Source: DATBDE01 sp036270095
Lineage (GTDB): Bacteria; Actinomycetota; Thermoleophilia; Solirubrobacterales; Solirubrobacteraceae
Direction of reading: 5' to 3'
Length of the DNA: 64,000 nucleotides
Assembly: GCA_036270095.1 (NCBI GenBank)
Contig: DATBDE010000127.1
Span: 1 to 64,000, forward strand
A model generated the notes under the pieces. The model was not told the DNA's origin. It saw nothing but the letters and a program-made list of their open reading frames with translations, and did no database searches. This document shows, piece by piece, positions 15,670 to 24,324 of the stretch. The number at the start of each line of letters is the position of its first letter. Within the stretch, counting starts at the first letter, position 1. The translations under genes were made by a program, and so were the position numbers.

Positions 15670-17046
15670 ATGAGCGCCTCCGCAGCGATCCAGGAGCCCG
15701 TGCCCAGACGCGGCCGTGCCGAGCGGCTGCGGCTGCGCCTGCGCGCGCTGCTGTGGGGACGCCGGCGCGGCGGCGACCGCGTCGTCCTGACCTTCGCGCT
15801 GGCGGGCCTGGCCGCGGTGGTCGTCATCGCGATCGCCGGCGCGCTCGTGCTGCGCGACCGCGGCCTCTCGGAGGCGATCGACCAGGCCAAGGTGGTCACG
15901 CGGGTGACCGGCGAGGGCATCGTCGCCCCGCGCGTGACCAGGGGTGTGCTGCGCGGCGACCCGCGCGCGCTGCGCCACCTCGACGCCGTGGTCCGCCGCG
16001 ACGTGGTCCACAACCCTGTGGTGCGGGTCAAGCTGTGGACGGCCGGCGGGCGGATCGTCTACTCGGACGAGCACGCGCTCATCGGCCAGCGCTTCCCGCT
16101 CGGCGCCGACGAGCGCGAGATCCTCGCCCGCGGCGGCGTCGCGGCGGAGGAGAGCGACCTCGCCCGCCCGGAGAACCGCTACGAGCGCGGCGGCGGCGAC
16201 CTGCTCGAGGTCTACCTACCCGTCCGCACCCCGGACGGGCGACGGCTGCTGTTCGAGTCCTACCAGCGCTTCAGCTCGATCGCGACCGGCGGGGAGCGCG
16301 TGTGGCTGGCCTTCGCGCCGGTGCTCATCGGCGGCCTGCTGCTGCTCGAGCTGTTCCAGCTCCCGCTGGCGCGCTCGCTGGTCAAGCGCCTGCGCGCGGG
16401 CCAAGCCGAGAGCGAGCAACTGTTGCGGGCCGCGCTGGAGGTCTCCGACGCCGAACGCCGCCGCCTGGCCGCCAACCTCCACGACGGCGCCGTACAGCAG
16501 CTGGTCGGCGTCTCCTACACCCTGTCGGCCGCCGCCCGCGACGCCGATCCCGAGCACCGCGCCCGGCTGCAGGATGCCGCCGCGCGAACGCGCGCGACCA
16601 TCCGCGACCTGCGCACGCTGCTCGTCGACCTCTACCCGCCCAACCTCGAGCGCGCCGGGCTGCCCGCCGCACTGCGCGACCTCGCCGTCAACCTCGAGCA
16701 CCACGGCATCCAGGCCACGCTGGACGCGCCCGACGCGGTTGCCCTGCCCAAGCCCTCGCAGGCGCTGCTGTACCGCATCGCGCAGGAGGCGCTGCGCAAT
16801 GTGGTCGAGCACGCGGAGGCAAGGCGCGTGCTCGTGCGCGTCGAGACCAACGCCACCGTCGCCCGCCTGACCGTCAGCGACGACGGCGTCGGCTTCGACT
16901 CCGAGGCCGTGCGCGCAGCGCCGCCGCAGGGCCATTTCGGCCTGCGCATGCTCAGCGACCTGGCCGAGGAGGCGGGCGGCTCGGTGACCATGCAGTCCCA
17001 GCCCGGCGCGGGCACCACGATCGCGGCGGAGGTGCCGATCGCATGA
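15670..17046 (+). CDS. NarL-type sensor histidine kinase
   Basis: This 458-residue kinase has two membrane segments (about 38-61 and 211-232) enclosing an extracytoplasmic domain of about 150 residues. A HisKA_3 dimerisation domain follows with phospho-acceptor His271 (RRLAANLHDGAVQQL). The HATPase domain shows the N box (AQEALRNVVEHA), DDGVGF and GHFGLRMLSDLAEEAGG. It overlaps the response-regulator gene by ATGA and is certainly its partner. The signal is not predictable; the secreted HGADDP protein is encoded divergently 130 bases away and could belong to the same response. Confidence 0.92.
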   Translation: MSASAAIQEPVPRRGRAERLRLRLRALLWGRRRGGDRVVLTFALAGLAAVVVIAIAGALVLRDRGLSEAIDQAKVVTRVTGEGIVAPRVTRGVLRGDPRALRHLDAVVRRDVVHNPVVRVKLWTAGGRIVYSDEHALIGQRFPLGADEREILARGGVAAEESDLARPENRYERGGGDLLEVYLPVRTPDGRRLLFESYQRFSSIATGGERVWLAFAPVLIGGLLLLELFQLPLARSLVKRLRAGQAESEQLLRAALEVSDAERRRLAANLHDGAVQQLVGVSYTLSAAARDADPEHRARLQDAAARTRATIRDLRTLLVDLYPPNLERAGLPAALRDLAVNLEHHGIQATLDAPDAVALPKPSQALLYRIAQEALRNVVEHAEARRVLVRVETNATVARLTVSDDGVGFDSEAVRAAPPQGHFGLRMLSDLAEEAGGSVTMQSQPGAGTTIAAEVPIA

Positions 17047-17663
17047 CCCGTATCCTCGTCGTCGACGACCACGCCGTCGTGCGCCAGGGGCTCGTCGAGC
17101 TGCTGGGCGGCGTCGAGGACCTCGACGTCGTCGGCGCCGTCGCGGGCGGCGAGGAGGCAATCGAGGCCGCACGCACGCTGCGCCCCGACGTCGTGCTCAT
17201 GGACCTGGAGATGGACGGCACCGACGGCGTGCAGGCCACGCAGCGCATCAAGGACGCCGACCCGCACCCGCAGGTCGTCGTCCTGACCTCGTTCTCCGAC
17301 CAGAGCCGCATCCTCGCCGCGCTCGACGCGGGCGCCCGCGGCTACCTGCTCAAGGACGCCACGCCCGACGAGCTCGTCGAGGGCATCCAGTCCGCGGCCA
17401 AGGGCGACGCCCCGCTGGCCCAGCCCGCCATCAACGCGATCGTCGCCGCCCGCGCCGGCGAGGGCGGGCTGCCCGAGCTGTCCGAGCGCGAGCGCGACGT
17501 GCTCGCGCTGCTCGCCGACGGCCAGTCCAACAAGGCCATCGCGCGGCGGCTCGACATCGCCGAGAAGACGGTCAAGGCCCACCTCACGAGCGCGTTCCGG
17601 CGCATCGGCGCGACCAACCGCGTCGAGGCAGCGCTGTGGGCCAAGCAGCACCGCCTGACCTGA
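17043..17663 (+). CDS. LuxR/NarL-family response regulator
   Basis: This 206-residue regulator has a receiver domain with Asp8, Asp9 and phospho-acceptor Asp54 (VVLMDLEMDG) and the conserved Lys near 104 (LLKDATP). A C-terminal GerE-type helix-turn-helix follows (LSERERDVLALLADGQSNKAIARRL region, about 143-200). The start ATG overlaps the kinase stop. Its targets are unknown; the downstream penicillin acylase has its own TAGGCT box. Confidence 0.93.
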   Translation: MTRILVVDDHAVVRQGLVELLGGVEDLDVVGAVAGGEEAIEAARTLRPDVVLMDLEMDGTDGVQATQRIKDADPHPQVVVLTSFSDQSRILAALDAGARGYLLKDATPDELVEGIQSAAKGDAPLAQPAINAIVAARAGEGGLPELSERERDVLALLADGQSNKAIARRLDIAEKTVKAHLTSAFRRIGATNRVEAALWAKQHRLT

Positions 17664-17680
17664 GTAGGCTCCAGCCTGAG

Positions 17681-20005
17681 GTGAAGGCGTTGGTGCTCGC
17701 TCTGGTGGTGCTGCTCGCTCCGGCGGGCGCGGCGCAGGCAGGGATCATCCGGTCCGAGGACGTCCTCCCCGCCGGGCAGAGCGGGTTCGTGGGCGCGGAC
17801 GGCACCGGCTCGCCCCACCTCTACGACCAGCTCCCGCTGTTCCTGAGCTTCAGCTACAAGCCCGCCGACCTCAACGGCGCCGGCAGCGCGCAGGAGATGC
17901 CACGCCCCGGCGTGGCGATCGCGCGCGACGGCTACGGCGTGCCCAGCGTGACCGGCACGACCGAGGACGACCTGTGGTGGGGCGCCGGCTACGCGGTGGC
18001 CCAGGACCGCCTCGCCGAGCTCGAGCTCTTCCGGCGCCGCGGCAACGGCACGCTGGCCGAGATCCTCGGCAAGAGCATGCTGGCCGACGACATCGTCGCC
18101 CGGCGCGACTACTACACGACGCCCGAGCTGCGGGCCATGCTCGCGCGGCTGCCGGCCGACATCCAGGCCCGCTTCCGCGCCTACGCCGCGGGCGTCAACG
18201 CCTGGATCGACCACGTCCGGCAGACGCCGGCCGACGTGCCGCTCGAGTTCAGCGCGCTGAAGATCCCGCTGCGTCCCTGGAGCGTCCTTGACTCGCTGCG
18301 CATCGGCGTCCTGCTGGCGCGCACGATCCCGACCGGCGACGGCGAGGAGCTCGACAACCTCGCGGCCCTGCGCGCCTTCGGCCCGAGCAGGTTCGCGAAG
18401 ATCCTGCCCCTGCGCGTGCCCGGCCAGATCACGACGATCCCGGCAGCTGACGGCACCTTCCCGTCCCAGCCCGGGCGCACGCGCGCGCAGGAGTTCGCGG
18501 CCTTCGTGCGCTCGCAGCGCTTCGTGCGCTCGCTGCCGCTTGCCCCGGTGGTGGGCGCCGCGGCGCGCGTGCCCACCGGCAAGGCGAGCCCGGCCCACGC
18601 GATTGACGTCGGCCTCGGCCACCTCGGAGGCTCGTTCATGTGGGCGATCCGGCGGCCGAGCGACGGGCACACGTTCCTCGTCAACGGCCCCCAGCTCGGC
18701 TACCAGGCGCCGTCGACGTTCGTGGAGCTCGACCTGCACGGCCCCGCCACCGATGTGCGCGGCGGCACCGCGCCGGGCGTGCCGATCATGGGCCCGGGCC
18801 ACAACGCGCACGTCGCGTGGGGCTTTACCAGCGGGCTCTCGGACGACAACGACCTCTACGCCGAGCGACTGGCGGGACCGGGGTCGCGGCGCTATCGGTT
18901 CCGCGGGCGCGAGCAGACGATGTCGTGCCGGCGCGAGGTCTTCCGCTACCGCGACGGCGACGCCACCCGCGCGGTGCCGAAGACCCTGTGCCGCACCGTG
19001 CACGGACCCGTCCAGGCCCAGTCGGGCCGCGTCGCCTACGCCCGCCGCTACGCGCTGTGGAAGCGCGAGGGCGAGACCATCACCGGGCTGACCGCGCTCA
19101 GCGACGCGAGCAACCTCCAGGACGTCGACCGCGCCCTGCGGCAGGTGAGCTGGAACGAGAACATCGTCGCCGCCGACGACCACGGCGACATCGGCTACTG
19201 GCACCCGGGCCTGCACCCGCTGCGCCCGCTCGGCTGGGACGAGCGGCTGCCGTACCCGGGCACCGGCGAGGCCGAGTGGCGCGGCCTGCTGCCCCGCGCG
19301 CGAGATCCGCACGTGATCAACCCGCGCGGGCGCAACTGGGTCGCCAACTGGAACAACGTGCCGTCCGCGGACTGGACCTCGGGCGACGCCCCGGCGCGCG
19401 AGCGCCTCAACGGCCCCTTCCACCGCATCGCCGAGCTCCAAGCTCTGGTCGAGAGCGCGGCGCAGGATCCGACCTTCGACAGCGTCGGCGTCGGCGTCGT
19501 CCACACCAACGCGGTCACCGCGACGCAGTTCCCTACCGCGCTGCCGCGCTTGCGCGCCGCGGCCCAGGGCGCGGCCGGCGGCGCGGCGACGGGGCTGACC
19601 ACCCTGTTGGCCTGGGACGGCAACTACGACCGCACCGCTCCCGACGGCACCGTCGACCCCGGCGTGGCCACCTGGGAGGCGTTCAAGGCGGCCGCACAGC
19701 GCGTCGCGGTCGGCGCCACCACGCCGGGCAAGCGAGCGCTCGTCGGCACGCCCGGTGACGAGGGCTTCGTGGAGTCGACGCTGGGCGAGACCTACGCCCT
19801 GCGCACGCTCGACGCAGCGGGGCTGCGCCGCGCCGCCGCGCAGGCGGCAAGCGCACTGACCGCCCGCTTCGGCACCGCCGACCCGTCCGCGTGGCGGGAG
19901 CCGCGCAGCATGGTCACCGCCACCGCCCAGGGCCTTGCCAGCCCGCCCCCGATCCCGCTCATCAACCGCGGGTCGTACGAGCAGATCGTCGAGCTCGCAC
20001 CGTAG
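17681..20005 (+). CDS. Penicillin acylase family protein (secreted Ntn hydrolase)
   Basis: This 774-residue precursor starts at GTG with a signal peptide (ALVLALVVLLAPAGAAQA). Like other family members it should be cut autocatalytically before Ser318 in LGGSFMWAI, giving alpha and beta chains with Ser318 as N-terminal nucleophile. The beta-chain motif NGPQLGYQAPSTF and the spacer region match the family. The usual GSNNW is GSFMW here, so the oxyanion surroundings may differ. Likely substrates are amides such as acyl-homoserine lactones, penicillins or lipopeptides, and the enzyme would act outside the cytoplasm. TAGGCT lies 10 bases before the start. Confidence 0.88.
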   Translation: MKALVLALVVLLAPAGAAQAGIIRSEDVLPAGQSGFVGADGTGSPHLYDQLPLFLSFSYKPADLNGAGSAQEMPRPGVAIARDGYGVPSVTGTTEDDLWWGAGYAVAQDRLAELELFRRRGNGTLAEILGKSMLADDIVARRDYYTTPELRAMLARLPADIQARFRAYAAGVNAWIDHVRQTPADVPLEFSALKIPLRPWSVLDSLRIGVLLARTIPTGDGEELDNLAALRAFGPSRFAKILPLRVPGQITTIPAADGTFPSQPGRTRAQEFAAFVRSQRFVRSLPLAPVVGAAARVPTGKASPAHAIDVGLGHLGGSFMWAIRRPSDGHTFLVNGPQLGYQAPSTFVELDLHGPATDVRGGTAPGVPIMGPGHNAHVAWGFTSGLSDDNDLYAERLAGPGSRRYRFRGREQTMSCRREVFRYRDGDATRAVPKTLCRTVHGPVQAQSGRVAYARRYALWKREGETITGLTALSDASNLQDVDRALRQVSWNENIVAADDHGDIGYWHPGLHPLRPLGWDERLPYPGTGEAEWRGLLPRARDPHVINPRGRNWVANWNNVPSADWTSGDAPARERLNGPFHRIAELQALVESAAQDPTFDSVGVGVVHTNAVTATQFPTALPRLRAAAQGAAGGAATGLTTLLAWDGNYDRTAPDGTVDPGVATWEAFKAAAQRVAVGATTPGKRALVGTPGDEGFVESTLGETYALRTLDAAGLRRAAAQAASALTARFGTADPSAWREPRSMVTATAQGLASPPPIPLINRGSYEQIVELAP

Positions 20006-20178
20006 AGGTGATTCTGGGGCGCACGCACGCTGGTATCCGGGTGGGCACCGGCCAGGCGCTTCTCGCGCACTTCGACGCCAACGCCTGGCCTCGATGCCGG
20101 CCGAGCTGAAGGCCGCCTGTCACTGCGGGCAGCTGCGCCAGCCGACGAAGTAGCCTCCCGGCGAAAAGGGAGCCACCC

Positions 20179-20640
20179 ATGCCGGAGGAACGCCCGCCGT
20201 TCCCGCCCTTCACCGCCGAGACCGCAGCCAAGAAGGTCCAGGCCGCCGAGGACGCTTGGAACACCCGTGACCCCGAGCGGGTCGCGGGCGCGTACAGCGT
20301 CGACTCGGCCTGGCGCAACCGCGACCAGTTCTTCATCGGCCGCGAGAAGATCGTCGCCTTCCTGGCCCAGAAGTGGGAGCGCGAGCTCGACTATGCCCTG
20401 CGCAAGAACCTGTGGGCCTTCGCGGGCAATCGCATCGGCGTGCGGTTCCAGTACGAGTCCCACGACGTGGACGGCACCTGGTGGCGCTCCTACGGCAACG
20501 AGCTGTGGGAGTTCAACGAGGCCGGCCTGATGGTGCGCCGCGAGGCCTCGATCAACGACGTGCGCATCGAGGAGCGCGAGCGCCGCATCTTCGGTCCGCG
20601 CGGCGACGACGAGCGCGGCGTCGAGTTCCCGCTGCAGTGA
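20179..20640 (+). CDS. DUF1348/SnoaL-like small protein
   Basis: This 153-residue NTF2-fold protein (DUF1348, nuclear transport factor 2 superfamily) has the family features AWNTRDPERVAGAYSVDSAWRNR (split here as AWNTRDPERVAG and SAWRNRDQF), FLAQKWERELDY and RIAVRFQYE-like RIGVRFQYESHD. These are small ligand-binding or enzyme folds with no settled function. An AAGGGAG Shine-Dalgarno lies 7-8 bases before the ATG. The 173 bases before it (20006-20178) hold no convincing gene. Confidence 0.85.
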   Translation: MPEERPPFPPFTAETAAKKVQAAEDAWNTRDPERVAGAYSVDSAWRNRDQFFIGREKIVAFLAQKWERELDYALRKNLWAFAGNRIGVRFQYESHDVDGTWWRSYGNELWEFNEAGLMVRREASINDVRIEERERRIFGPRGDDERGVEFPLQ

Positions 20641-20704
20641 GTCGGCGGGCTACCTGCGACGCCTCCATGGTCACGCTGGGCGCCGCTGGCACCGATCGCG
20701 CTGG

Positions 20705-20710
20705 TACGGT
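20705..20710 (+). promoter_or_regulatory. -10 element TACGGT for the lipoprotein at 20718
   Basis: TACGGT is separated from the GTG start by exactly 7 bases and there is no ribosome binding site, indicating a leaderless transcript. Confidence 0.5.
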
Positions 20711-20717
20711 CGGCGGC

Positions 20718-21128
20718 GTGAGGAGCGTGCGCATATTCGGCGCCGGGGCCGCCGCGGTCGTGGTCCTCCTGTTCGCCGGGTGTGGAGCGAGCGACAGCAC
20801 GTCCACCAAGTCCCCGGCGGACACGCTGCGTGCGTGGCTGCACGCGACCGCGTCCGGCGACGGGCAGACGGCGTGCGCGCTGATGATCAAGGGCCTGAAG
20901 CAGCAGACGGCCGCGGTCGCCGGAGGCAGCGACTGTGCGGCGGGCATCAAGCGGGCCGGCGAGCTCAATCCGGCGGTCGCGCAGTTCAACCAGGTGAAGG
21001 TCAACCACGTCGAGATCAACGGCGACCGGGCCAGCGTCACCGGCGCCGTTCCCAGCATCAAGATGAACGCCACCTTCCAGCTTCAGCGCGTCAACGGCAA
21101 GTGGCTGGTGTCGAGCACGGGCGGTTGA
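20718..21128 (+). CDS. Small lipoprotein with NTF2-like/DUF4878-type domain
   Basis: This 136-residue protein starts at GTG 7 bases after TACGGT. A signal sequence ends in the lipobox LLFAGC (lipidated Cys near residue 22). The mature part (ADTLRAWLHATASGDGQTACALM...) resembles the small periplasmic NTF2-like domains common in actinobacterial lipoproteins, with an N-terminal helix, two Cys residues and C-terminal strands ending GKWLVSSTGG. A second in-frame GTG at 20727 is also possible. It probably sits on the outer face of the membrane. Function is unknown. Confidence 0.75.
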   Translation: MRSVRIFGAGAAAVVVLLFAGCGASDSTSTKSPADTLRAWLHATASGDGQTACALMIKGLKQQTAAVAGGSDCAAGIKRAGELNPAVAQFNQVKVNHVEINGDRASVTGAVPSIKMNATFQLQRVNGKWLVSSTGG

Positions 21129-21167
21129 GGCCGCGCGCAACGCCAGGAGTCGCAATCATGGCGAGCC

Positions 21168-21917
21168 ATGGACGCGTCGGCTGCTCCCTCGCCGCGGAAG
21201 ACGCACGCGCTGGCGCTGTTCGCCGGCCTGCCCGCCCACTACGACGCGATGGGCGCGGCGCTGAGCTTCGGACAGGACCGGCGCTGGCGCCGGGCGCTCG
21301 TCGCCGCGGTCGACCCGCGCCCGCAGCACACCGTGCTCGACGTCGCCACCGGGACCGGCCTGGTCGCCGCGGCGCTCGTGCGCCGCTCCGACTGCCGCGT
21401 GGTGGGACTCGACCAGAGCCCGGAGATGCTCGCCCGAGCACGGGCCCGATTCGCCGCCGACCCCGAGCTGCGCGAGCGCGTCGAGCTGGTCGAGGGGACG
21501 GCCGAGCGGCTGCCGTTCCCCGACCAGGCCTTCGACGCGCTCACCTTCACCTACCTCCTGCGTTACGTCGACGACCCGGCCGCGACGCTGCGCGAGCTGG
21601 CTCGCGTGGTCAAGCCCGGCGGCCCCATCGCCGCCATCGAGTTCGGCGTTCCCGGCGGCCTGGCCCGCCACGCCTGGCGGCTCTACACGCGCATCGGCCT
21701 GCCGCTGCTCGGGCGCCTCGTCTCGAGCGACTGGTACGAGGTCGGGCGCTTCCTGGGGCCGAGCATCGACGGCTTCTACGCCCGCCACCCGCTGCACGAG
21801 CTCACGCAGCGCTGGCGCGAGGCGGGCATCGCTTCGGTGCGCGTGCGGCGCATGAGCCTGGGCGGCGGCGTCCTCACCTGGGGAGTCCGAGATGGCGGCG
21901 GATCCCAGGCGGGTTGA
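21168..21917 (+). CDS. UbiE/MenG-like class I SAM methyltransferase
   Basis: This 249-residue protein carries the UbiE/COQ5 layout: YDAMGAALSFGQDRRWRRAL, then SAM motif I VLDVATGTGLVA, GLDQSPEML, and FDALTFTYLLRYVDDPAATLRELARVVKPGG in shortened form. These are characteristic of quinone-ring C-methyltransferases. The C-terminus differs from true MenG, which normally ends SGGIVAIH. It overlaps by 26 bases a UbiA-like membrane protein, so a prenyl-quinone or prenol-lipid role is plausible. A paralogous role in another lipid pathway cannot be excluded. Confidence 0.82.
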   Translation: MDASAAPSPRKTHALALFAGLPAHYDAMGAALSFGQDRRWRRALVAAVDPRPQHTVLDVATGTGLVAAALVRRSDCRVVGLDQSPEMLARARARFAADPELRERVELVEGTAERLPFPDQAFDALTFTYLLRYVDDPAATLRELARVVKPGGPIAAIEFGVPGGLARHAWRLYTRIGLPLLGRLVSSDWYEVGRFLGPSIDGFYARHPLHELTQRWREAGIASVRVRRMSLGGGVLTWGVRDGGGSQAG

Positions 21918-22632
21918 CAAGCCCGCCTTCTACGCGCTGCGGCCCGGCGGCTGGCGCGACCTGATCACGATCCTGCACCTGCCGTACACGGCGTGGCACC
22001 TCAGCTACGTCGCGCTGGGCGCGGCCGCCGCGCCCGTCCTGCACCTCGACCGCCTCGCCGCGGCGCTGGGCGCGTTCTTCCTCGCCGTCGGCATCGGGGC
22101 CCACGCGCTCGACGAGCTCAACGGCCGGCCCCTACGGACCCGGCTGTCGGACCGCGTCCTGATCGGGCTGGCGGCCGTGTCGATCGTGGGCGCCGTGGCC
22201 ATCGGGATCGTCGGGGCGGTGACGGTCTCGGTCAGCCTCGTGCCTCTGGTCGCCGTCGGCGGCTTCCTGGTCGTGGCCTACAACCTGGAGCTGTTCGGAG
22301 GAAGGCTCCACAGCGACGTCTGGTTCGCGCTGGCCTGGGGCGCCTTCCCCGCCTTTACGGGCTTCTGGTGCAACGCGCTCGAGCTCACCGTCCCCGGCGT
22401 CGCGGTCACGGCGGGCTGCTACGTGCTCAGCGTGGCGCAGCGCCGCCTGAGCACGCCGGTGCGCGAGCTGCGCCGGCGCACGGTGGCGGTAAGCGGTGTC
22501 CAGGAGCTGCGCGACGGGCGGCGCATCGCGCTGACCTCGGCCCGGCTCTCGGCGCCGCTGGACGGCGCCCTGTCCGCGCTGTCGCTCGCCGTCGTCCTGC
22601 TCGCGTGTTCGCTGGTGGTCGCGCGGCTGTGA
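21892..22632 (+). CDS. UbiA-like polytopic membrane protein
   Basis: This 246-residue protein has about seven hydrophobic helices. The segments HALDELNGRPLRTRLSD (near residues 64-80) and VVAYNLELFGGRLHSD (near 126-142) sit where UbiA-family prenyltransferases have their two Asp-rich motifs, but the canonical NDxxD pattern is degenerate. The 26-base overlap with the UbiE-like methyltransferase implies translational coupling and a common lipid pathway. It may be a diverged prenyltransferase or a related membrane protein; I am not certain of catalysis. Confidence 0.65.
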   Translation: MAADPRRVDKPAFYALRPGGWRDLITILHLPYTAWHLSYVALGAAAAPVLHLDRLAAALGAFFLAVGIGAHALDELNGRPLRTRLSDRVLIGLAAVSIVGAVAIGIVGAVTVSVSLVPLVAVGGFLVVAYNLELFGGRLHSDVWFALAWGAFPAFTGFWCNALELTVPGVAVTAGCYVLSVAQRRLSTPVRELRRRTVAVSGVQELRDGRRIALTSARLSAPLDGALSALSLAVVLLACSLVVARL

Positions 22633-22646
22633 ACGACCGCCCGCCC

Positions 22647-22673
22647 GTGAGCCGGCCTATCCGGCCGGCTCAC
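22647..22673. terminator. Bidirectional hairpin between convergent genes
   Basis: GTGAGCCGGC (22647-22656) and GCCGGCTCAC (22664-22673) form a perfect 10-bp GC-rich stem with a 7-base loop. It spans the end of the minus-strand ligase gene and lies 14 bases after the plus-strand membrane-protein gene. No clear U-tract follows, as is usual in high-GC genomes. Confidence 0.6.
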
Positions 22674-24324
22674 GCTCGCGGTCGCGCAGCTCGCGGCGCA
22701 GGATCTTGCCCGTCACCGTCTTGGGCAGCTCCGCCAGCACCTCGACCTGGCGCGGGTACTTGTACGCGGCCATGCGCTCCTTGCAGAACGCGACGAGCTC
22801 GTCGGGCTCGGCGCTCGCGTCCTCCTTGAAGCTCACGAACGCCTTGACCGTTTCGCCCCGGTACTCGTCGGGCACGCCGACCACGGCCGCCTCGCGCACG
22901 GCCGGGTGCTCGTAGAGCACGTCCTCGACCTCGCGCGGCCACACCTTGTAGCCGGCGGCGTTGATCTGGTCCTTCTTGCGGTCGACGAGGTAGAACCAGC
23001 CGCGGTCGTCCATGAACCCGACGTCGCCGGTGCGCAGCTCGCCCGCGGAGAAGGCGTGCTCGGTCTCCTCCGGCTTGTCCCAGTACCCCGGTACGACCTG
23101 CGGGCCCGAGGTGGCGAGCTCGCCGACCTCGCCAGTCGGCAGCTCCTCGCCGTCCTCGCCGAGGATGCGCACGACGGTGTTGAACACCGGCACCCCGATC
23201 GAGAGCGCGCCGCTGTTGGGATCCACCGGGCTGCGGTTGTGCAGCGGGGTGAAGTGCGAGGGCGAGTTCGTCTCGGTCAGGCCGTAGGCGATGAGGATGG
23301 GCGAGCCGAAGCGCTCCTCCCACGCCTGCGCCACACTGGGCGCCACCGGCGCGCCGCCGCTGTAGACCTTGGTCAGCGTGGCGAGCTTGTCCGGCGTCAC
23401 CGAGCGGTCGTTCATCAGCGCGATGAACACCGTGATCGACGCGACGGTGAACGTCGCCTTCCAGCGCTGCACGAGGTCGGCGGTCGTCCCCGGGTCGAAC
23501 CGGTACGACAGGACCAGCGGCAGCGGCGTGAGCAGCCCCACCCCGATGTGCCCGATGAGCCCGGTGATGTGGAACAGCGGCGCCACCGCCAGGCACACGT
23601 CGCCTTCGCCGAGCTCGCACCAGTCGCGGTAGGTCTGCGAGTTGAACACCACATTGCCGTGCGTGTTCATCGCCCCCTTGGGCGGGCCGGTGGTGCCCGA
23701 CGTGTAGGTGAGGAAGGCCACGTCGTCGGGGCGGAACGCCACCGGGTCGGGCCGCTCGCCCTCGTGCTCGCGCACGAGCTCGAGCAGGTCGTGCGTGCCC
23801 TCGGCGCGCGTGCGCTGCACGCCTTCCAGCAGCGCTGGGACGTCATCGAGGTAGTCGAGCTCGGACGTCGTGATGACGATGTCGACGTCGGTGTCCGGGA
23901 CCACGCCGGCGGCGACCTGGCCGTAGAGCGCCTCATGCGTGATCAGCGCGCGGGCCCCCGAGTCCTCGAGCAGGAGCCGCAGCTCCCGGTCCTTGTTCAT
24001 CGGGTTGATCGAGACCATGATCCCGCCGGCCTTCCACGTCGCGACCATCGCGATCACGAACTGGGGCACGTTCTGCAGGTAGACGGCCAGGCGGTCGCCG
24101 GTCCGGAAGCCGCGCTCGAGCAGCGCGGCCGCGAGCGCGTCGCTCTGCCGGTCGACGTCGGCGACGCTCAGCGTCGCGTCGAAGTAGTGGATCAGCGGGC
24201 GGTCGGGGGCCCGGTCCGCGGTCGCCTGCCACATGGCCAGCGCGCTGTCGTGCTCGTGTTCGATGTCGGGGTCCTTGCCGTCGTCGTACTCGGCGAGCCA
24301 GACCCGCTCCGCGTACGCGCTCAC
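22657..24324 (-). CDS. AMP-dependent acyl-CoA synthetase/ligase
   Basis: This 555-residue ANL-superfamily adenylating enzyme has the P-loop-like LTYTSGTTGPPKG (about 203-215), YGLTETN, the GELRTGDVGFMDDRGWFYLVDRKKD region (in parts: TGDVGFMDD, LVDRKKD) and the catalytic Lys motif PKTVTGKILRREL near the end. It activates a carboxylic acid to its CoA thioester; chain length is not predictable. The GTG start overlaps the stop of the cyclase gene (GTGA). Co-transcription with a cyclase-family hydrolase suggests catabolism of a cyclic or aromatic acid, which is inference. Confidence 0.9.
   Translation of the reverse strand: MSAYAERVWLAEYDDGKDPDIEHEHDSALAMWQATADRAPDRPLIHYFDATLSVADVDRQSDALAAALLERGFRTGDRLAVYLQNVPQFVIAMVATWKAGGIMVSINPMNKDRELRLLLEDSGARALITHEALYGQVAAGVVPDTDVDIVITTSELDYLDDVPALLEGVQRTRAEGTHDLLELVREHEGERPDPVAFRPDDVAFLTYTSGTTGPPKGAMNTHGNVVFNSQTYRDWCELGEGDVCLAVAPLFHITGLIGHIGVGLLTPLPLVLSYRFDPGTTADLVQRWKATFTVASITVFIALMNDRSVTPDKLATLTKVYSGGAPVAPSVAQAWEERFGSPILIAYGLTETNSPSHFTPLHNRSPVDPNSGALSIGVPVFNTVVRILGEDGEELPTGEVGELATSGPQVVPGYWDKPEETEHAFSAGELRTGDVGFMDDRGWFYLVDRKKDQINAAGYKVWPREVEDVLYEHPAVREAAVVGVPDEYRGETVKAFVSFKEDASAEPDELVAFCKERMAAYKYPRQVEVLAELPKTVTGKILRRELRDREREPAG

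Noticed and set aside
17636..17680. Upstream start for the penicillin acylase at 17636
   Set aside because: It would overlap the response-regulator gene and place 15 residues before the signal peptide; the GTG at 17681 fits better.
20006..20178. Short frames between the penicillin acylase and DUF1348 genes
   Set aside because: No signal, motif or ribosome site; treated as intergenic.
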